From: JAWLBW01 sp041687475
Lineage (GTDB): Bacteria; J088; JAWLBW01
Direction of reading: 5' to 3'
Assembly: GCA_041687475.1 (NCBI GenBank)
Contig: JAWLBW010000236.1
Span: forward strand, 1 to 7,372
Length of the DNA stretch: 7,372 nt
A program made the position numbers and the translations under genes. Below are positions 1 to 4,726 of the stretch, in pieces. Under the pieces are notes generated by a model, which had not been told where the DNA came from, made no database searches, and saw nothing but the letters and a program-made list of their open reading frames with translations. Numbering within the stretch: position 1 is the first letter of the stretch; each line of letters opens with the position of its first letter.

Positions 1-965
1 GGGTCCTGCACCGCGAACCACTCGAAGCACGGCAGGGAGACGACCCGGGTGCGGACTCGCTGCGCCTTCGAGGCGTCGAAGGACATGTAGCGCGACGAGA
101 CCATGACGCTCTTGAAGGTGAACGGCGGCGGACGCTTGGTGATTCGGTCGGCAATGACTTCGTAAATCAGCGAAATGCCGGCAGCCAGCTTGGTCGGCAT
201 TCGGCGATCGGGCACCTTCACGCCGGCGACCTTGCCCACCATGCGGTACAGCTCGTGAATGGTAATGTTGCGGTTGCCGAGAATGTAGGTTTCGCCGGGC
301 TTGCCGTTCTTTTCGGCCAGCAGGTGCCCGGCGGCAACGTCGCGCACGTCGACCACGTTCACGCCGCCGTCGATGTAGCCCGGCACCTTGCCGTTCAGCA
401 CGTTCAGCACGATCTGGCCGGTGGGCGTGGGGCCGATATCGCCGTCGCCGAAGGGAAAGGCGGGGTTCACGATAACCACCGGCAGCCCCTGCCGCGCGTA
501 GCGCAGGGCCACCAGTTGGCCCTCGTATTTGCTCTTGATGTAGGCATTGGCCACCCAGCCGTAGTTCCACGGCGTGCGTTCGTCGGCGGGTTTCTCAGTC
601 GTGCCGATGCCGAGGGCGGCGATGGAGCTGGTGTAGACGATCTTCTTCAGCTTCGCGTTTTTGGAGGCCTCGAGCACGATTTCCGAGCCGCGCACGTTCA
701 CGTCGTAAATGAGTTTCTCGTCGAGGCACCAGATGGCGTAGATGGCCGCCAGGTGATACAGGGTGTCGCAGCCCTGCATGGCGTCGGCAACGGCCTGGGC
801 ATCGAGAATGTCGCCGCGAAAGATTTCGACGCCCAGATCGTCGATGTTCTTCGTGTTTTCTCCGGGACGCACGAACGCGCGCACCTGCCGTCCCTGCTCA
901 ACGAGCATGCGCGTAACGTGCGAACCGATGAAGCCTGCCGCCCCCGTGACAAGTACCTTGGCCAT
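1..965 (-). CDS. hpnA: NAD-dependent sugar epimerase/dehydratase, HpnA-like (3' end cut by window edge)
   Basis: This is an extended short-chain dehydrogenase/reductase that probably acts on a nucleotide sugar or a sugar-modified lipid in the cytoplasm. About 321 residues are visible and the stop lies beyond base 1. The N-terminus has the Rossmann motif GAAGFIG (residues 8-14). The catalytic residues are visible as Ser113/Ser114 in YTSSIAALG and a YxxxK pair, Tyr142 and Lys146, in AYIKSK. The stretch NPAFPFGDGDIGPTPTGQIV (167-186), followed by VNVVDVRDVAAGHLLA, resembles what I recall of hopanoid-associated epimerase HpnA, which is about 330 residues long. ATG at 965 is chosen because GGAGG (973-977) lies 7 bases upstream and a good promoter precedes it. 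The last 20 visible residues match the family poorly except for the EWF near the end. The SDR assignment is firm; the HpnA subfamily is inferred from memory, and no other hopanoid gene is visible. Confidence 0.82.
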   Translation of the reverse strand, partial: MAKVLVTGAAGFIGSHVTRMLVEQGRQVRAFVRPGENTKNIDDLGVEIFRGDILDAQAVADAMQGCDTLYHLAAIYAIWCLDEKLIYDVNVRGSEIVLEASKNAKLKKIVYTSSIAALGIGTTEKPADERTPWNYGWVANAYIKSKYEGQLVALRYARQGLPVVIVNPAFPFGDGDIGPTPTGQIVLNVLNGKVPGYIDGGVNVVDVRDVAAGHLLAEKNGKPGETYILGNRNITIHELYRMVGKVAGVKVPDRRMPTKLAAGISLIYEVIADRITKRPPPFTFKSVMVSSRYMSFDASKAQRVRTRVVSLPCFEWFAVQD

Positions 966-970
966 GTGCG

Positions 971-977
971 AACCTCC
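971..977 (-). promoter_or_regulatory. Ribosome binding site of the epimerase gene
   Basis: The minus strand reads GGAGGTT. The GGAGG core (973-977) ends 7 bases before the ATG at 965-963, which fixes the start codon. It is one of the strongest Shine-Dalgarno sequences in the window. Confidence 0.8.
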
Positions 978-1002
978 GGTGGAATCTGCCGCCATTGGGC
1001 CA

Positions 1003-1031
1003 AGTCTACCGCGTGGTAGGTAAGGTGTCAA
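1003..1031 (-). promoter_or_regulatory. Sigma-70-type promoter of the epimerase gene with a palindrome over the spacer and -10
   Basis: On the minus strand a perfect -35 box TTGACA (1031-1026) is followed by a 17-base spacer and TAGACT (1008-1003), which matches the -10 consensus at four of six positions. A start near 996 would give a leader of about 30 bases carrying the GGAGG site. A short inverted repeat, CTACC-4-GGTAG (1006-1019), covers the end of the spacer and the start of the -10 box, so a repressor or activator could bind there. The promoter is seen from consensus match only; the operator role is inferred. Confidence 0.65.
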
Positions 1032-1049
1032 CAGGATATTGAGAGTTGG

Positions 1050-1119
1050 GGGAGGAAAAATTCACATCGAGACGGTGGGCGCGGTGAGCTTTCGGAGGGG
1101 GAAACTTACACGGAGACGG
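1050..1119. repeat. Two imperfect direct copies of a G-rich/CACGGAGACGG sequence
   Basis: Copy one (about 1050-1075) and copy two (about 1095-1119) share the order: G-rich run, A-run, then a segment close to TTACACGGAGACGG. Copy one reads CACATCGAGACGG where copy two reads CACGGAGACGG. The copies are offset by about 45 bases. Similarity is by eye and includes small gaps. No function is evident. Confidence 0.45.
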
Positions 1120-1255
1120 GAAGACGCAGAGTTTGCGGCTTAGTCTGGCGGGCGATCGCCGGTTCCGGGGTGTTGCCCTTCCCCTTGTTGGTTCTTTTTG
1201 CGCCTTCGGCGGAAGAGAAGCCTCTGAGAATGCAGGAGCTTACCGAGATGCCTCG

Positions 1256-1319
1256 GTCTGGAAGTCCGACGGTCTGAAAGTCTGAAAGTCTGAGGGTCTG
1301 AAAGTCAGACGGTCAGACG
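1256..1319. repeat. Eight-unit tandem array with 8-base period (GTCTGAAA type)
   Basis: Eight consecutive 8-base units all begin with GTC: GTCTGGAA, GTCCGACG, GTCTGAAA, GTCTGAAA, GTCTGAGG, GTCTGAAA, GTCAGACG, GTCAGACG. The phase never slips over 64 bases. Because GTCTGA and TCAGAC are reverse complements, the array can also fold: GTCTGA-AAG-TCAGAC (1296-1310) is a perfect 6-base hairpin. It lies 45 to 108 bases beyond the argJ stop and so would be in the 3' end of an argJ transcript. Confidence 0.85.
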
Positions 1320-1363
1320 GCCGGCTCACTGAACTCACCGCCTCGATGTGCAATTACTCAGGC

Positions 1364-2569
1364 TCAGGAGCGGTACGAGCCGTTGACCTTCACGTACTCG
1401 TAGCCGAGGTCCGAGGCGTACATCCACGTCGAGGCGCGGCCGGCATGCAGGTGCACCCGTACCGTGAACTCGGGCTTCTTGAGCACCGCCGTGGCCCGGG
1501 CTTCAATCGTGTCGTCGGCCACCGCAATGCCGTTGCGTACCACCGCCACGTCGTCGAAGTCGATGCCGATCTTCAGCGGATCAAGCTTGACGCCCGCCGC
1601 GCCGGCCGCCCCGATGATGCGGCCCCAGTTGGCGTCTTCGCCGAAGAACGCCGTCTTCACCAGCGGAGAATTCGCTATCTGGCGCGCGACCTTCATGGCG
1701 TCGCGTTCGGTGCGGGCGCCTTGTATCTCAATGCGCGCGCATTTCGTGGCGCCTTCGCCGTCCATGACCATGAGCTTGGCCACGTGCTCGAACATGGCCG
1801 TCAGCGCCTTGCAGAACACGCCGTAATGGCGTCCCGTGGTGTTGATCGGCGTGTTGCCGACCCGGCCGTTGGCCATGAGCAGCACCGTGTCGTTGGTGCT
1901 CATGTCGCCGTCGACCGTAATCGAGTTGAAGGTCGGGCCCGTGGCGGCCTTCAGCGCCGCCTGTGCCGGGGCGCGCGCAATGTCGGCGTCGGTGGTCACG
2001 AAAACAAGCATCGTGGCCATGTTGGGGCAAATCATGCCCGCCCCCTTGCCGAATACGCTGACGCGTACCTGCTTCTTGCCGAGCGTGATGATATCGCTGG
2101 CCGTCTTCGTGTACTGATCGGTGGTGAGAATCGCGTTGGCCACGTCGCCGAAACCGTCGGGCGTAAGCCCGTTCACCAGCCCCGGCAGGCCGTTCATCAT
2201 TTTCTCGACCGGAAGCTGCACACCGATAACGCCCGTCGACGCCGAAAGAATCTCGCCCGGCGCCACGTCGAGTTGGGCGGCGAGGGTCGACGTCAGCAGT
2301 TCGACGTTCTTGATGCCGTCCATACCGGTGGCCGCATTGGCGTTGCCCGAATTGACGAGAATCGCACGGGCGCGGCCGCTGCGCAGCCGCTTGGCATTGG
2401 TCAACACCGGCGCGGCCTTGACCTGGTTGGTCGTGGCGACGCCTACCGTAACGCATGGCTCATCGGCCACGATCAGGCCCATGTCGAGACGACCGGCTTT
2501 CTTGATACCGGCCGAAACGGCGGCGGCCCTGAACCCCTGCGTACCCAACGATTTGAGATCGGTATTCAT
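1364..2569 (-). CDS. argJ: Bifunctional ornithine acetyltransferase / N-acetylglutamate synthase
   Basis: ArgJ moves the acetyl group from N-acetylornithine to glutamate, closing the cyclic arginine pathway. Bifunctional forms can also acetylate glutamate from acetyl-CoA. It acts in the cytoplasm. The 401-residue protein is of normal length. It carries the self-cleavage site in CPNMATMLVF, where Thr186 (after Ala185) becomes the N-terminal nucleophile of the beta chain, so it should mature into chains of about 185 and 216 residues. Other family signatures are LVNSGNANAATG (71-82), the STGVIG segment (111-116), TVDGDMSTNDT and FFGEDANWGRIIGAAG. The C-terminus EYVKVNGSYRS is typical. ATG at 2569 gives the expected N-terminus, but the Shine-Dalgarno is poor (only GGAT nearby). 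Whether it is mono- or bifunctional cannot be read from sequence here. No other arg gene is adjacent. Confidence 0.96.
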   Translation of the reverse strand: MNTDLKSLGTQGFRAAAVSAGIKKAGRLDMGLIVADEPCVTVGVATTNQVKAAPVLTNAKRLRSGRARAILVNSGNANAATGMDGIKNVELLTSTLAAQLDVAPGEILSASTGVIGVQLPVEKMMNGLPGLVNGLTPDGFGDVANAILTTDQYTKTASDIITLGKKQVRVSVFGKGAGMICPNMATMLVFVTTDADIARAPAQAALKAATGPTFNSITVDGDMSTNDTVLLMANGRVGNTPINTTGRHYGVFCKALTAMFEHVAKLMVMDGEGATKCARIEIQGARTERDAMKVARQIANSPLVKTAFFGEDANWGRIIGAAGAAGVKLDPLKIGIDFDDVAVVRNGIAVADDTIEARATAVLKKPEFTVRVHLHAGRASTWMYASDLGYEYVKVNGSYRS

Positions 2570-2591
2570 ACGGCAATCCGGGAAAACCTAC

Positions 2592-2620
2592 AAGGTACAG
2601 CCTTTCCGCTTGCCGTGCAA
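2592..2620 (-). promoter_or_regulatory. Weak candidate promoter for argJ
   Basis: On the minus strand TTGCAC (2620-2615) and TACCTT (2597-2592) are 17 bases apart, upstream of the argJ ATG at 2569. Each box matches the sigma-70 consensus at only three of six positions. The placement is right, with a leader of about 16 bases, and the -35 box abuts the 15-base-arm palindrome at 2621-2653. This is a tentative call. Confidence 0.3.
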
Positions 2621-2653
2621 GAGTACGCTCTGCGCAAAGCGCAGAGCGTACTC
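2621..2653. repeat. Perfect palindrome, 15-base arms, 3-base loop
   Basis: GAGTACGCTCTGCGC (2621-2635), then AAA, then its exact reverse complement (2639-2653). It lies between the glsB-like terminator and argJ, about 50 bases before the argJ start. No T-run follows the hairpin on the minus strand, so it does not look like an intrinsic terminator. It could be an operator, a cruciform or a small repeated element. Confidence 0.9.
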
Positions 2654-2659
2654 CTTAAT

Positions 2660-2675
2660 CCTCAATCCTTAATCC
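2660..2675 (+). repeat. CCTCAATCCTTAATCC repeat, left copy of an inverted pair
   Basis: This 16-base sequence recurs exactly, as its reverse complement, at 3375-3390. The surroundings at 2654-2675 are themselves repetitive, alternating CTTAATCC and CTCAATCC. The pair brackets the glsB-like gene and its terminator. Confidence 0.85.
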
Positions 2676-2704
2676 ACCATAGGAATCAACACCCCAGATG
2701 CAAG

Positions 2705-2800
2705 ATACGCATTCGGTTCCGCTTTTTCCCCATTACACGTTTCGCGTTCCGCGTTTCTAAATTTCCGCATTCCGAGTTCCGCGTTTCTTTGGGTTCCGCG
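2705..2800. repeat. Degenerate TTCCGCG/TTTC-rich repeat tract
   Basis: The motif TTCCGC or a one-base variant recurs about six times. A 13-base word, GTTCCGCGTTTCT, occurs exactly at 2746-2758 and 2776-2788, 30 bases apart. The tract lies just beyond the glsB-like terminator and before the argJ palindrome. No reading frame here looks real. Confidence 0.65.
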
Positions 2801-2804
2801 CACG

Positions 2805-2827
2805 AAAAAGCGGCCCCGTAGGGCCGC
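2805..2827 (-). terminator. Intrinsic terminator of the glsB-like gene
   Basis: On the minus strand a 7-base-pair stem, GCGGCCC-TACG-GGGCCGC, is followed at once by TTTTT (2809-2805). The loop closes as C(UACG)G, a very stable UNCG-type tetraloop. It begins 26 bases after the glsB-like stop codon and should separate that gene from argJ. Confidence 0.88.
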
Positions 2828-2852
2828 CAAAATCACGATATTTCGTGTCGCG

Positions 2853-3128
2853 TCAGGCGTGCGCGTGACGGCCGCGATGACGTTTCTTCTGAACCAGTCG
2901 TCCGACTGCAAGCAGAATGATGGCGCCGATGGTCGAGGCTATGATGCCGGGCCCCGACTCGTCCATACTGTACAGCCCGGTTATGTTTCCGAGCAACCAG
3001 GCCACGCCCGCGCCGCCGATACCCAGCAGCAGCGTCATGCCCCAACTCATCTTGTCATCGCCGGGCATGAGCGCGCGGGCAAGCAGGCCTGCTATGAAGC
3101 CGACAATTATAAACCAGAGAATTCCCAT
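2853..3128 (-). CDS. GlsB/YeaQ/YmgE-family small membrane protein
   Basis: This is a 91-residue inner-membrane protein of the family once labelled transglycosylase-associated. Its members are linked to general stress, but their biochemical role is not established. Three hydrophobic segments are visible at about residues 3-20, 28-47 and 60-77. They include the family pattern GFIAGLLARALMPGDD near the N-terminus, a glycine-rich GIGGAGVAWLLG centre and STIGAIILL in the last helix. The tail KKRHRGRHAHA (81-91) is strongly basic and would lie on the cytoplasmic side if orientation follows the positive-inside rule. The reading frame stays open well upstream, but ATG at 3128 is the start: GAGGTG (3133-3138) lies 4 bases before it and the upstream codons only translate a simple repeat. 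It stands alone, bounded by the rplL terminator and its own terminator. Confidence 0.88.
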   Translation of the reverse strand: MGILWFIIVGFIAGLLARALMPGDDKMSWGMTLLLGIGGAGVAWLLGNITGLYSMDESGPGIIASTIGAIILLAVGRLVQKKRHRGRHAHA

Positions 3129-3245
3129 AACGCACCTCGCTTTTCTCCCCCAGCATACGTCGTCGATCTGTGAAGGGAAACAGCGGGCCCCTGTTGCGCG
3201 TCCGAACGTGGAAGCGGGGAGGTGAGGACCGGGTGATAGGCAGAT

Positions 3246-3285
3246 GGGGCGATGGGGAGATGGGGAGATGGGGAGATGGGGAGAG
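3246..3285 (+). repeat. 8-base GGGGAGAT tandem repeat, predicted G-quadruplex
   Basis: Five units (GGGGCGAT, three GGGGAGAT, GGGGAGAG) give five GGGG tracts at 3246-3249, 3254-3257, 3262-3265, 3270-3273 and 3278-3281, each separated by a 4-base loop. Four such tracts satisfy the standard four-layer G-quadruplex pattern on the plus strand, and the fifth is spare. On the minus strand, which is the transcribed sense here, the RNA would be C-rich. The array is about 120 bases upstream of the glsB-like start. Confidence 0.85.
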
Positions 3286-3374
3286 GCGAACGGTCGGACG
3301 CCGACATCTCGTCGTCCCCGGACGCCCTGCGCCGGCCGGCGACTCGATGTGGCCATCCACTTAATGAGGATTTG

Positions 3375-3390
3375 GGATTAAGGATTGAGG
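3375..3390 (-). repeat. CCTCAATCCTTAATCC repeat, right copy of an inverted pair
   Basis: Read on the minus strand, this is the exact 16-base sequence found on the plus strand at 2660-2675. It sits immediately beyond the T-run of the rplL terminator, on the far side of the glsB-like gene from its partner. Confidence 0.85.
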
Positions 3391-3392
3391 AT

Positions 3393-3431
3393 AAAAAAAA
3401 CCGGCCCCCCCGTGGTTGGGAGAGCCGGTTT
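3393..3431 (-). terminator. Intrinsic terminator ending the ribosomal-protein block
   Basis: On the minus strand AAACCGGC (3431-3424) pairs with GCCGGTTT (3405-3398), extended inward by UCUCCC against GGGGGG. This makes about 14 pairs, two of them G-U, around a 6-base loop, with eight T bases (3400-3393). The G-U pairs become A-C mismatches in plus-strand RNA, so the hairpin favours minus-strand transcripts. It ends transcription after rplL. A small stem, CCTCG-5-CGAGG (3447-3461), sits just before it. Confidence 0.92.
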
Positions 3432-3465
3432 CCGGAAAACAGGATGCCTCGAAATCCGAGGAAGC

Positions 3466-3840
3466 TTACTTGAGCTCGACCTTGGCGCCGGCCTCTTCGA
3501 GCTTCTTCTTGATGGTCTCGGCTTCGTCCTTGCTGACGGCTTCCTTGACGGCCTTGGGAGCACCGTCGACCATTTCCTTGGCTTCCTTCAGGCCAAGGCC
3601 GGTGACTTCGCGAACCGCCTTGATGACGTTGATCTTGTTGGCGCCGGCGTCGGCCAGAACCACGTCGAACTCGGTCTTTTCTTCGGCGGGCGCGCCGGCG
3701 GCAGCGCCGGGAGCCGCGGCAACGGCAACGGGAGCGGCGGCGGTAACGCCCCACTTGTCTTCGAGGAGCTTGCTGAGTTCAGCAGCTTCGAGAACGGTAA
3801 GCTTGCTCAGTTCTTCAACGAGAGCGTTCAAATCAGCCAT
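3466..3840 (-). CDS. rplL: 50S ribosomal protein bL12 (L7/L12)
   Basis: This protein forms the flexible ribosomal stalk that recruits and activates translational GTPases such as EF-Tu, EF-G and IF2. It binds as dimers to the C-terminal helix of L10. The 124 residues are of normal length: an N-terminal dimerisation region (about 1-33, with LVEELSKLTVLEAAELSKLL), an Ala/Pro/Gly hinge (about 34-52) and the globular C-terminal domain (about 53-124) with INVIKAVREVTGLGLKEAKEMV, the GTPase-contacting helices. ATG at 3840 is preceded by GGAG at a 7-base spacing. rplL follows rplJ after a 108-base spacer with two hairpins, which may help set its known excess over L10. It is the last gene before a strong terminator; rpoB, its usual neighbour, does not follow. 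Confidence 0.98.
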   Translation of the reverse strand: MADLNALVEELSKLTVLEAAELSKLLEDKWGVTAAAPVAVAAAPGAAAGAPAEEKTEFDVVLADAGANKINVIKAVREVTGLGLKEAKEMVDGAPKAVKEAVSKDEAETIKKKLEEAGAKVELK

Positions 3841-3861
3841 GTGATATCTCCAGATCTTGGT

Positions 3862-3936
3862 GCCGGTCGTTGAAAGATGCGACCGGCGAAGTCGTACAAA
3901 GGATTCTTGTTGCGCGTCGTCCGATCAACAGATCGG
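3862..3936 (-). promoter_or_regulatory. Two hairpins in the rplJ-rplL spacer
   Basis: CCGATC-4-GATCGG (3921-3936) and an 8-base-pair stem, GCCGGTCG-10-CGACCGGC (3862-3887), lie between rplJ and rplL. Neither has a T-run, so neither looks like a terminator. The second ends about 14 bases before the rplL Shine-Dalgarno. They are plausible sites of mRNA processing or stabilisation that let rplL be translated more than rplJ; this role is inferred. Confidence 0.5.
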
Positions 3937-3948
3937 GCCGACGGGAAG

Positions 3949-4467
3949 TCACTGCTTTTCGGCGTAGGCCTTGAGCACGGCCGCGATGTCGCGTCCGGGC
4001 GCCTGCAGAATGCCCATGATCTTCTGGGCCGGAGCCTGCATGATGCCGACAAGCTTGCCGCGCAGCTGATCGAGGCTGGGCAGTTCTGCCAGTGCTTCGA
4101 CCTCGGCCTTGCTCATCTTGCGGGTACCCAGGCCACCGCCGCGGATCTGGAGCTTGTCCACTTCCTTGGCGAAGTCCTTGAGAACCTTGGCAGCCGAGAC
4201 CGCGTCGTCGGGGGCCGTAACCACCGCCGTCGTGCCGATAAAGTACTCGGTCAGACCTTCGTAGTCCGTTTCCTTCGAAGCCAGACGGAGCAGCGTGTTC
4301 TTGACCACGCGGAACTGACCGCCGCTTTCACGCATCTTCGCGCGCAGCTTCGTTACCTGTTCGACCGAAAGGCCGCGGTAATCGGCGACGAATACGCCTC
4401 GTGACTCCTGGAATGCGGCTTTCAGCTCAGTGACGACCGCTTCCTTCTCTTGACGATTGAGTGCCAA
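3949..4467 (-). CDS. rplJ: 50S ribosomal protein uL10
   Basis: L10 anchors the L7/L12 stalk to 23S rRNA beside L11 and, in complex with L12, represses translation of its own mRNA. The protein is 172 residues. Family features are GVFVADYRGLSVEQVTKLR (about 24-42) and the RVVKNTLLRLA segment (about 53-63) of the RNA-binding domain, then a C-terminal helical stretch that carries the L12 dimers. The start codon is TTG (4467-4465): an in-frame TGA lies three codons upstream, AAGGTG (4475-4480) is 7 bases away, and the next in-frame ATG is about 45 codons in, which would remove much of the RNA-binding domain. A weak start codon suits a gene controlled at translation. A 259-base spacer with an L10-type leader precedes it. 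Confidence 0.97.
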   Translation of the reverse strand: MALNRQEKEAVVTELKAAFQESRGVFVADYRGLSVEQVTKLRAKMRESGGQFRVVKNTLLRLASKETDYEGLTEYFIGTTAVVTAPDDAVSAAKVLKDFAKEVDKLQIRGGGLGTRKMSKAEVEALAELPSLDQLRGKLVGIMQAPAQKIMGILQAPGRDIAAVLKAYAEKQ

Positions 4468-4474
4468 ACGAAAT

Positions 4475-4480
4475 CACCTT
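4475..4480 (-). promoter_or_regulatory. Ribosome binding site that fixes the rplJ TTG start
   Basis: AAGGTG on the minus strand lies 7 bases before TTG at 4467. With the in-frame TGA just upstream it excludes a longer rplJ product. Confidence 0.75.
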
Positions 4481-4498
4481 CCTTCTCGGCTCGGTGTG

Positions 4499-4521
4499 GA
4501 GGCGGTAAGCATTACCGCCTC
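4499..4521 (-). promoter_or_regulatory. Perfect hairpin just before the rplJ ribosome binding site
   Basis: A 10-base-pair perfect stem, GAGGCGGTAA-TGC-TTACCGCCTC on the minus strand, ends 18 bases before the rplJ Shine-Dalgarno. It has no T-tail. It may be the switching element of the L10 leader or a processing site. Confidence 0.6.
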
Positions 4522-4564
4522 AGCGCATTCCGGCAGCCGACTCCGGAGCGCCGGTTTCCCCACA

Positions 4565-4672
4565 ACCGAGTCGAGATTGTCCAGGCTTTCACGAAGCGAA
4601 CTTCGCGCGTCTCGGCGGGAAATTAAGATTGTCCTCGAAAGGACGCTCACCCGCTGTCTTGGACTCAAGCCG
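4565..4672 (-). promoter_or_regulatory. L10 ribosomal protein leader (autoregulatory mRNA element)
   Basis: The minus strand carries the conserved L10-leader core as I know it from other bacteria: AAGACAGCGGGTG (4660-4648) and, after a variable hairpin, TTAATTTCCCGCCGAG (4626-4611). GCGGG in the first half pairs with CCCGC in the second. The variable hairpin is GTCCT-TTCG-AGGAC (4644-4631). The outer part can close through GTCCA (4664-4660) with TGGAC (4583-4579). This fold binds the L10-L12 complex and limits translation of rplJ-rplL. Boundaries are approximate, and a covariance-model search would settle them. Confidence 0.85.
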
Positions 4673-4686
4673 TGGGGAAGAATGAC

Positions 4687-4704
4687 CGGGCCGCAAGCGG
4701 CCCG
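4687..4704 (-). promoter_or_regulatory. GC-rich hairpin after rplA
   Basis: CGGGCCG-CTTG-CGGCCCG on the minus strand, a perfect 7-base-pair stem, begins 22 bases after the rplA stop. It is followed by GTCATTCTTCC rather than a T-run, so it is at best a weak or partial terminator. It may also protect the rplK-rplA message from 3' decay. Confidence 0.5.
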
Positions 4705-4726
4705 ACCGTTCAAAACGTATGTTCTA

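Larger units (their letters stand above)
966..1363. other. 398-base spacer between argJ and the epimerase gene, no gene
   Basis: I find no convincing coding region here. The left end holds the epimerase promoter and ribosome binding site. Two imperfect copies of a G-rich/CACGGAGACGG-type sequence (about 1050-1075 and 1095-1119) follow. GGCGATCGCC, a 10-base palindrome, is at 1151-1160. A T-run followed by a small CGCC-TTC-GGCG hairpin lies near 1195-1212. An eight-unit tandem array occupies 1256-1319. No T-tailed terminator for argJ was found between its stop and the array. Confidence 0.7.
3129..3392. other. Spacer between rplL terminator and glsB-like gene
   Basis: No gene is seen. From right to left it contains the right copy of the 16-base inverted pair (3375-3390), a palindrome-rich GC segment (for example GTCGG-ACG-CCGAC at 3293-3305), the 8-base G-tract array, then the glsB-like leader. 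TATGCT near 3142-3150 on the minus strand could serve as a -10 box but has no acceptable -35, so no promoter is called for the glsB-like gene. Confidence 0.55.

Noticed and set aside
1..61. Frameshift near the epimerase C-terminus
   Set aside because: The other two frames do not restore a better family match, and an EWF typical of the C-terminus is kept in the current frame.
255..1019. 254-codon plus-strand open frame
   Set aside because: It is the antisense shadow of the epimerase gene, whose Rossmann and YxxxK motifs are intact on the minus strand.
1151..1160. GGCGATCGCC palindrome as a HIP1-type element
   Set aside because: It is a single copy in this window, so chance in GC-rich DNA is enough.
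1256..1319. CRISPR array
   Set aside because: The units are only 8 bases with no unique spacers and no cas genes nearby.
1346..2821. 491-codon plus-strand open frame
   Set aside because: It lies opposite argJ and runs on into repeat-rich spacer. Composition is Arg/His/Gly-rich with no family resemblance; argJ on the other strand is certain.
3129..3356. Longer N-terminus for the glsB-like protein
   Set aside because: The added residues only translate the GGGGAGAT array and spacer. ATG at 3128 has a good ribosome binding site and the family start.
3107..3754. Arg-rich minus-strand open frame overlapping rplL
   Set aside because: It reads rplL in another frame and then the simple repeat; there is no plausible protein.
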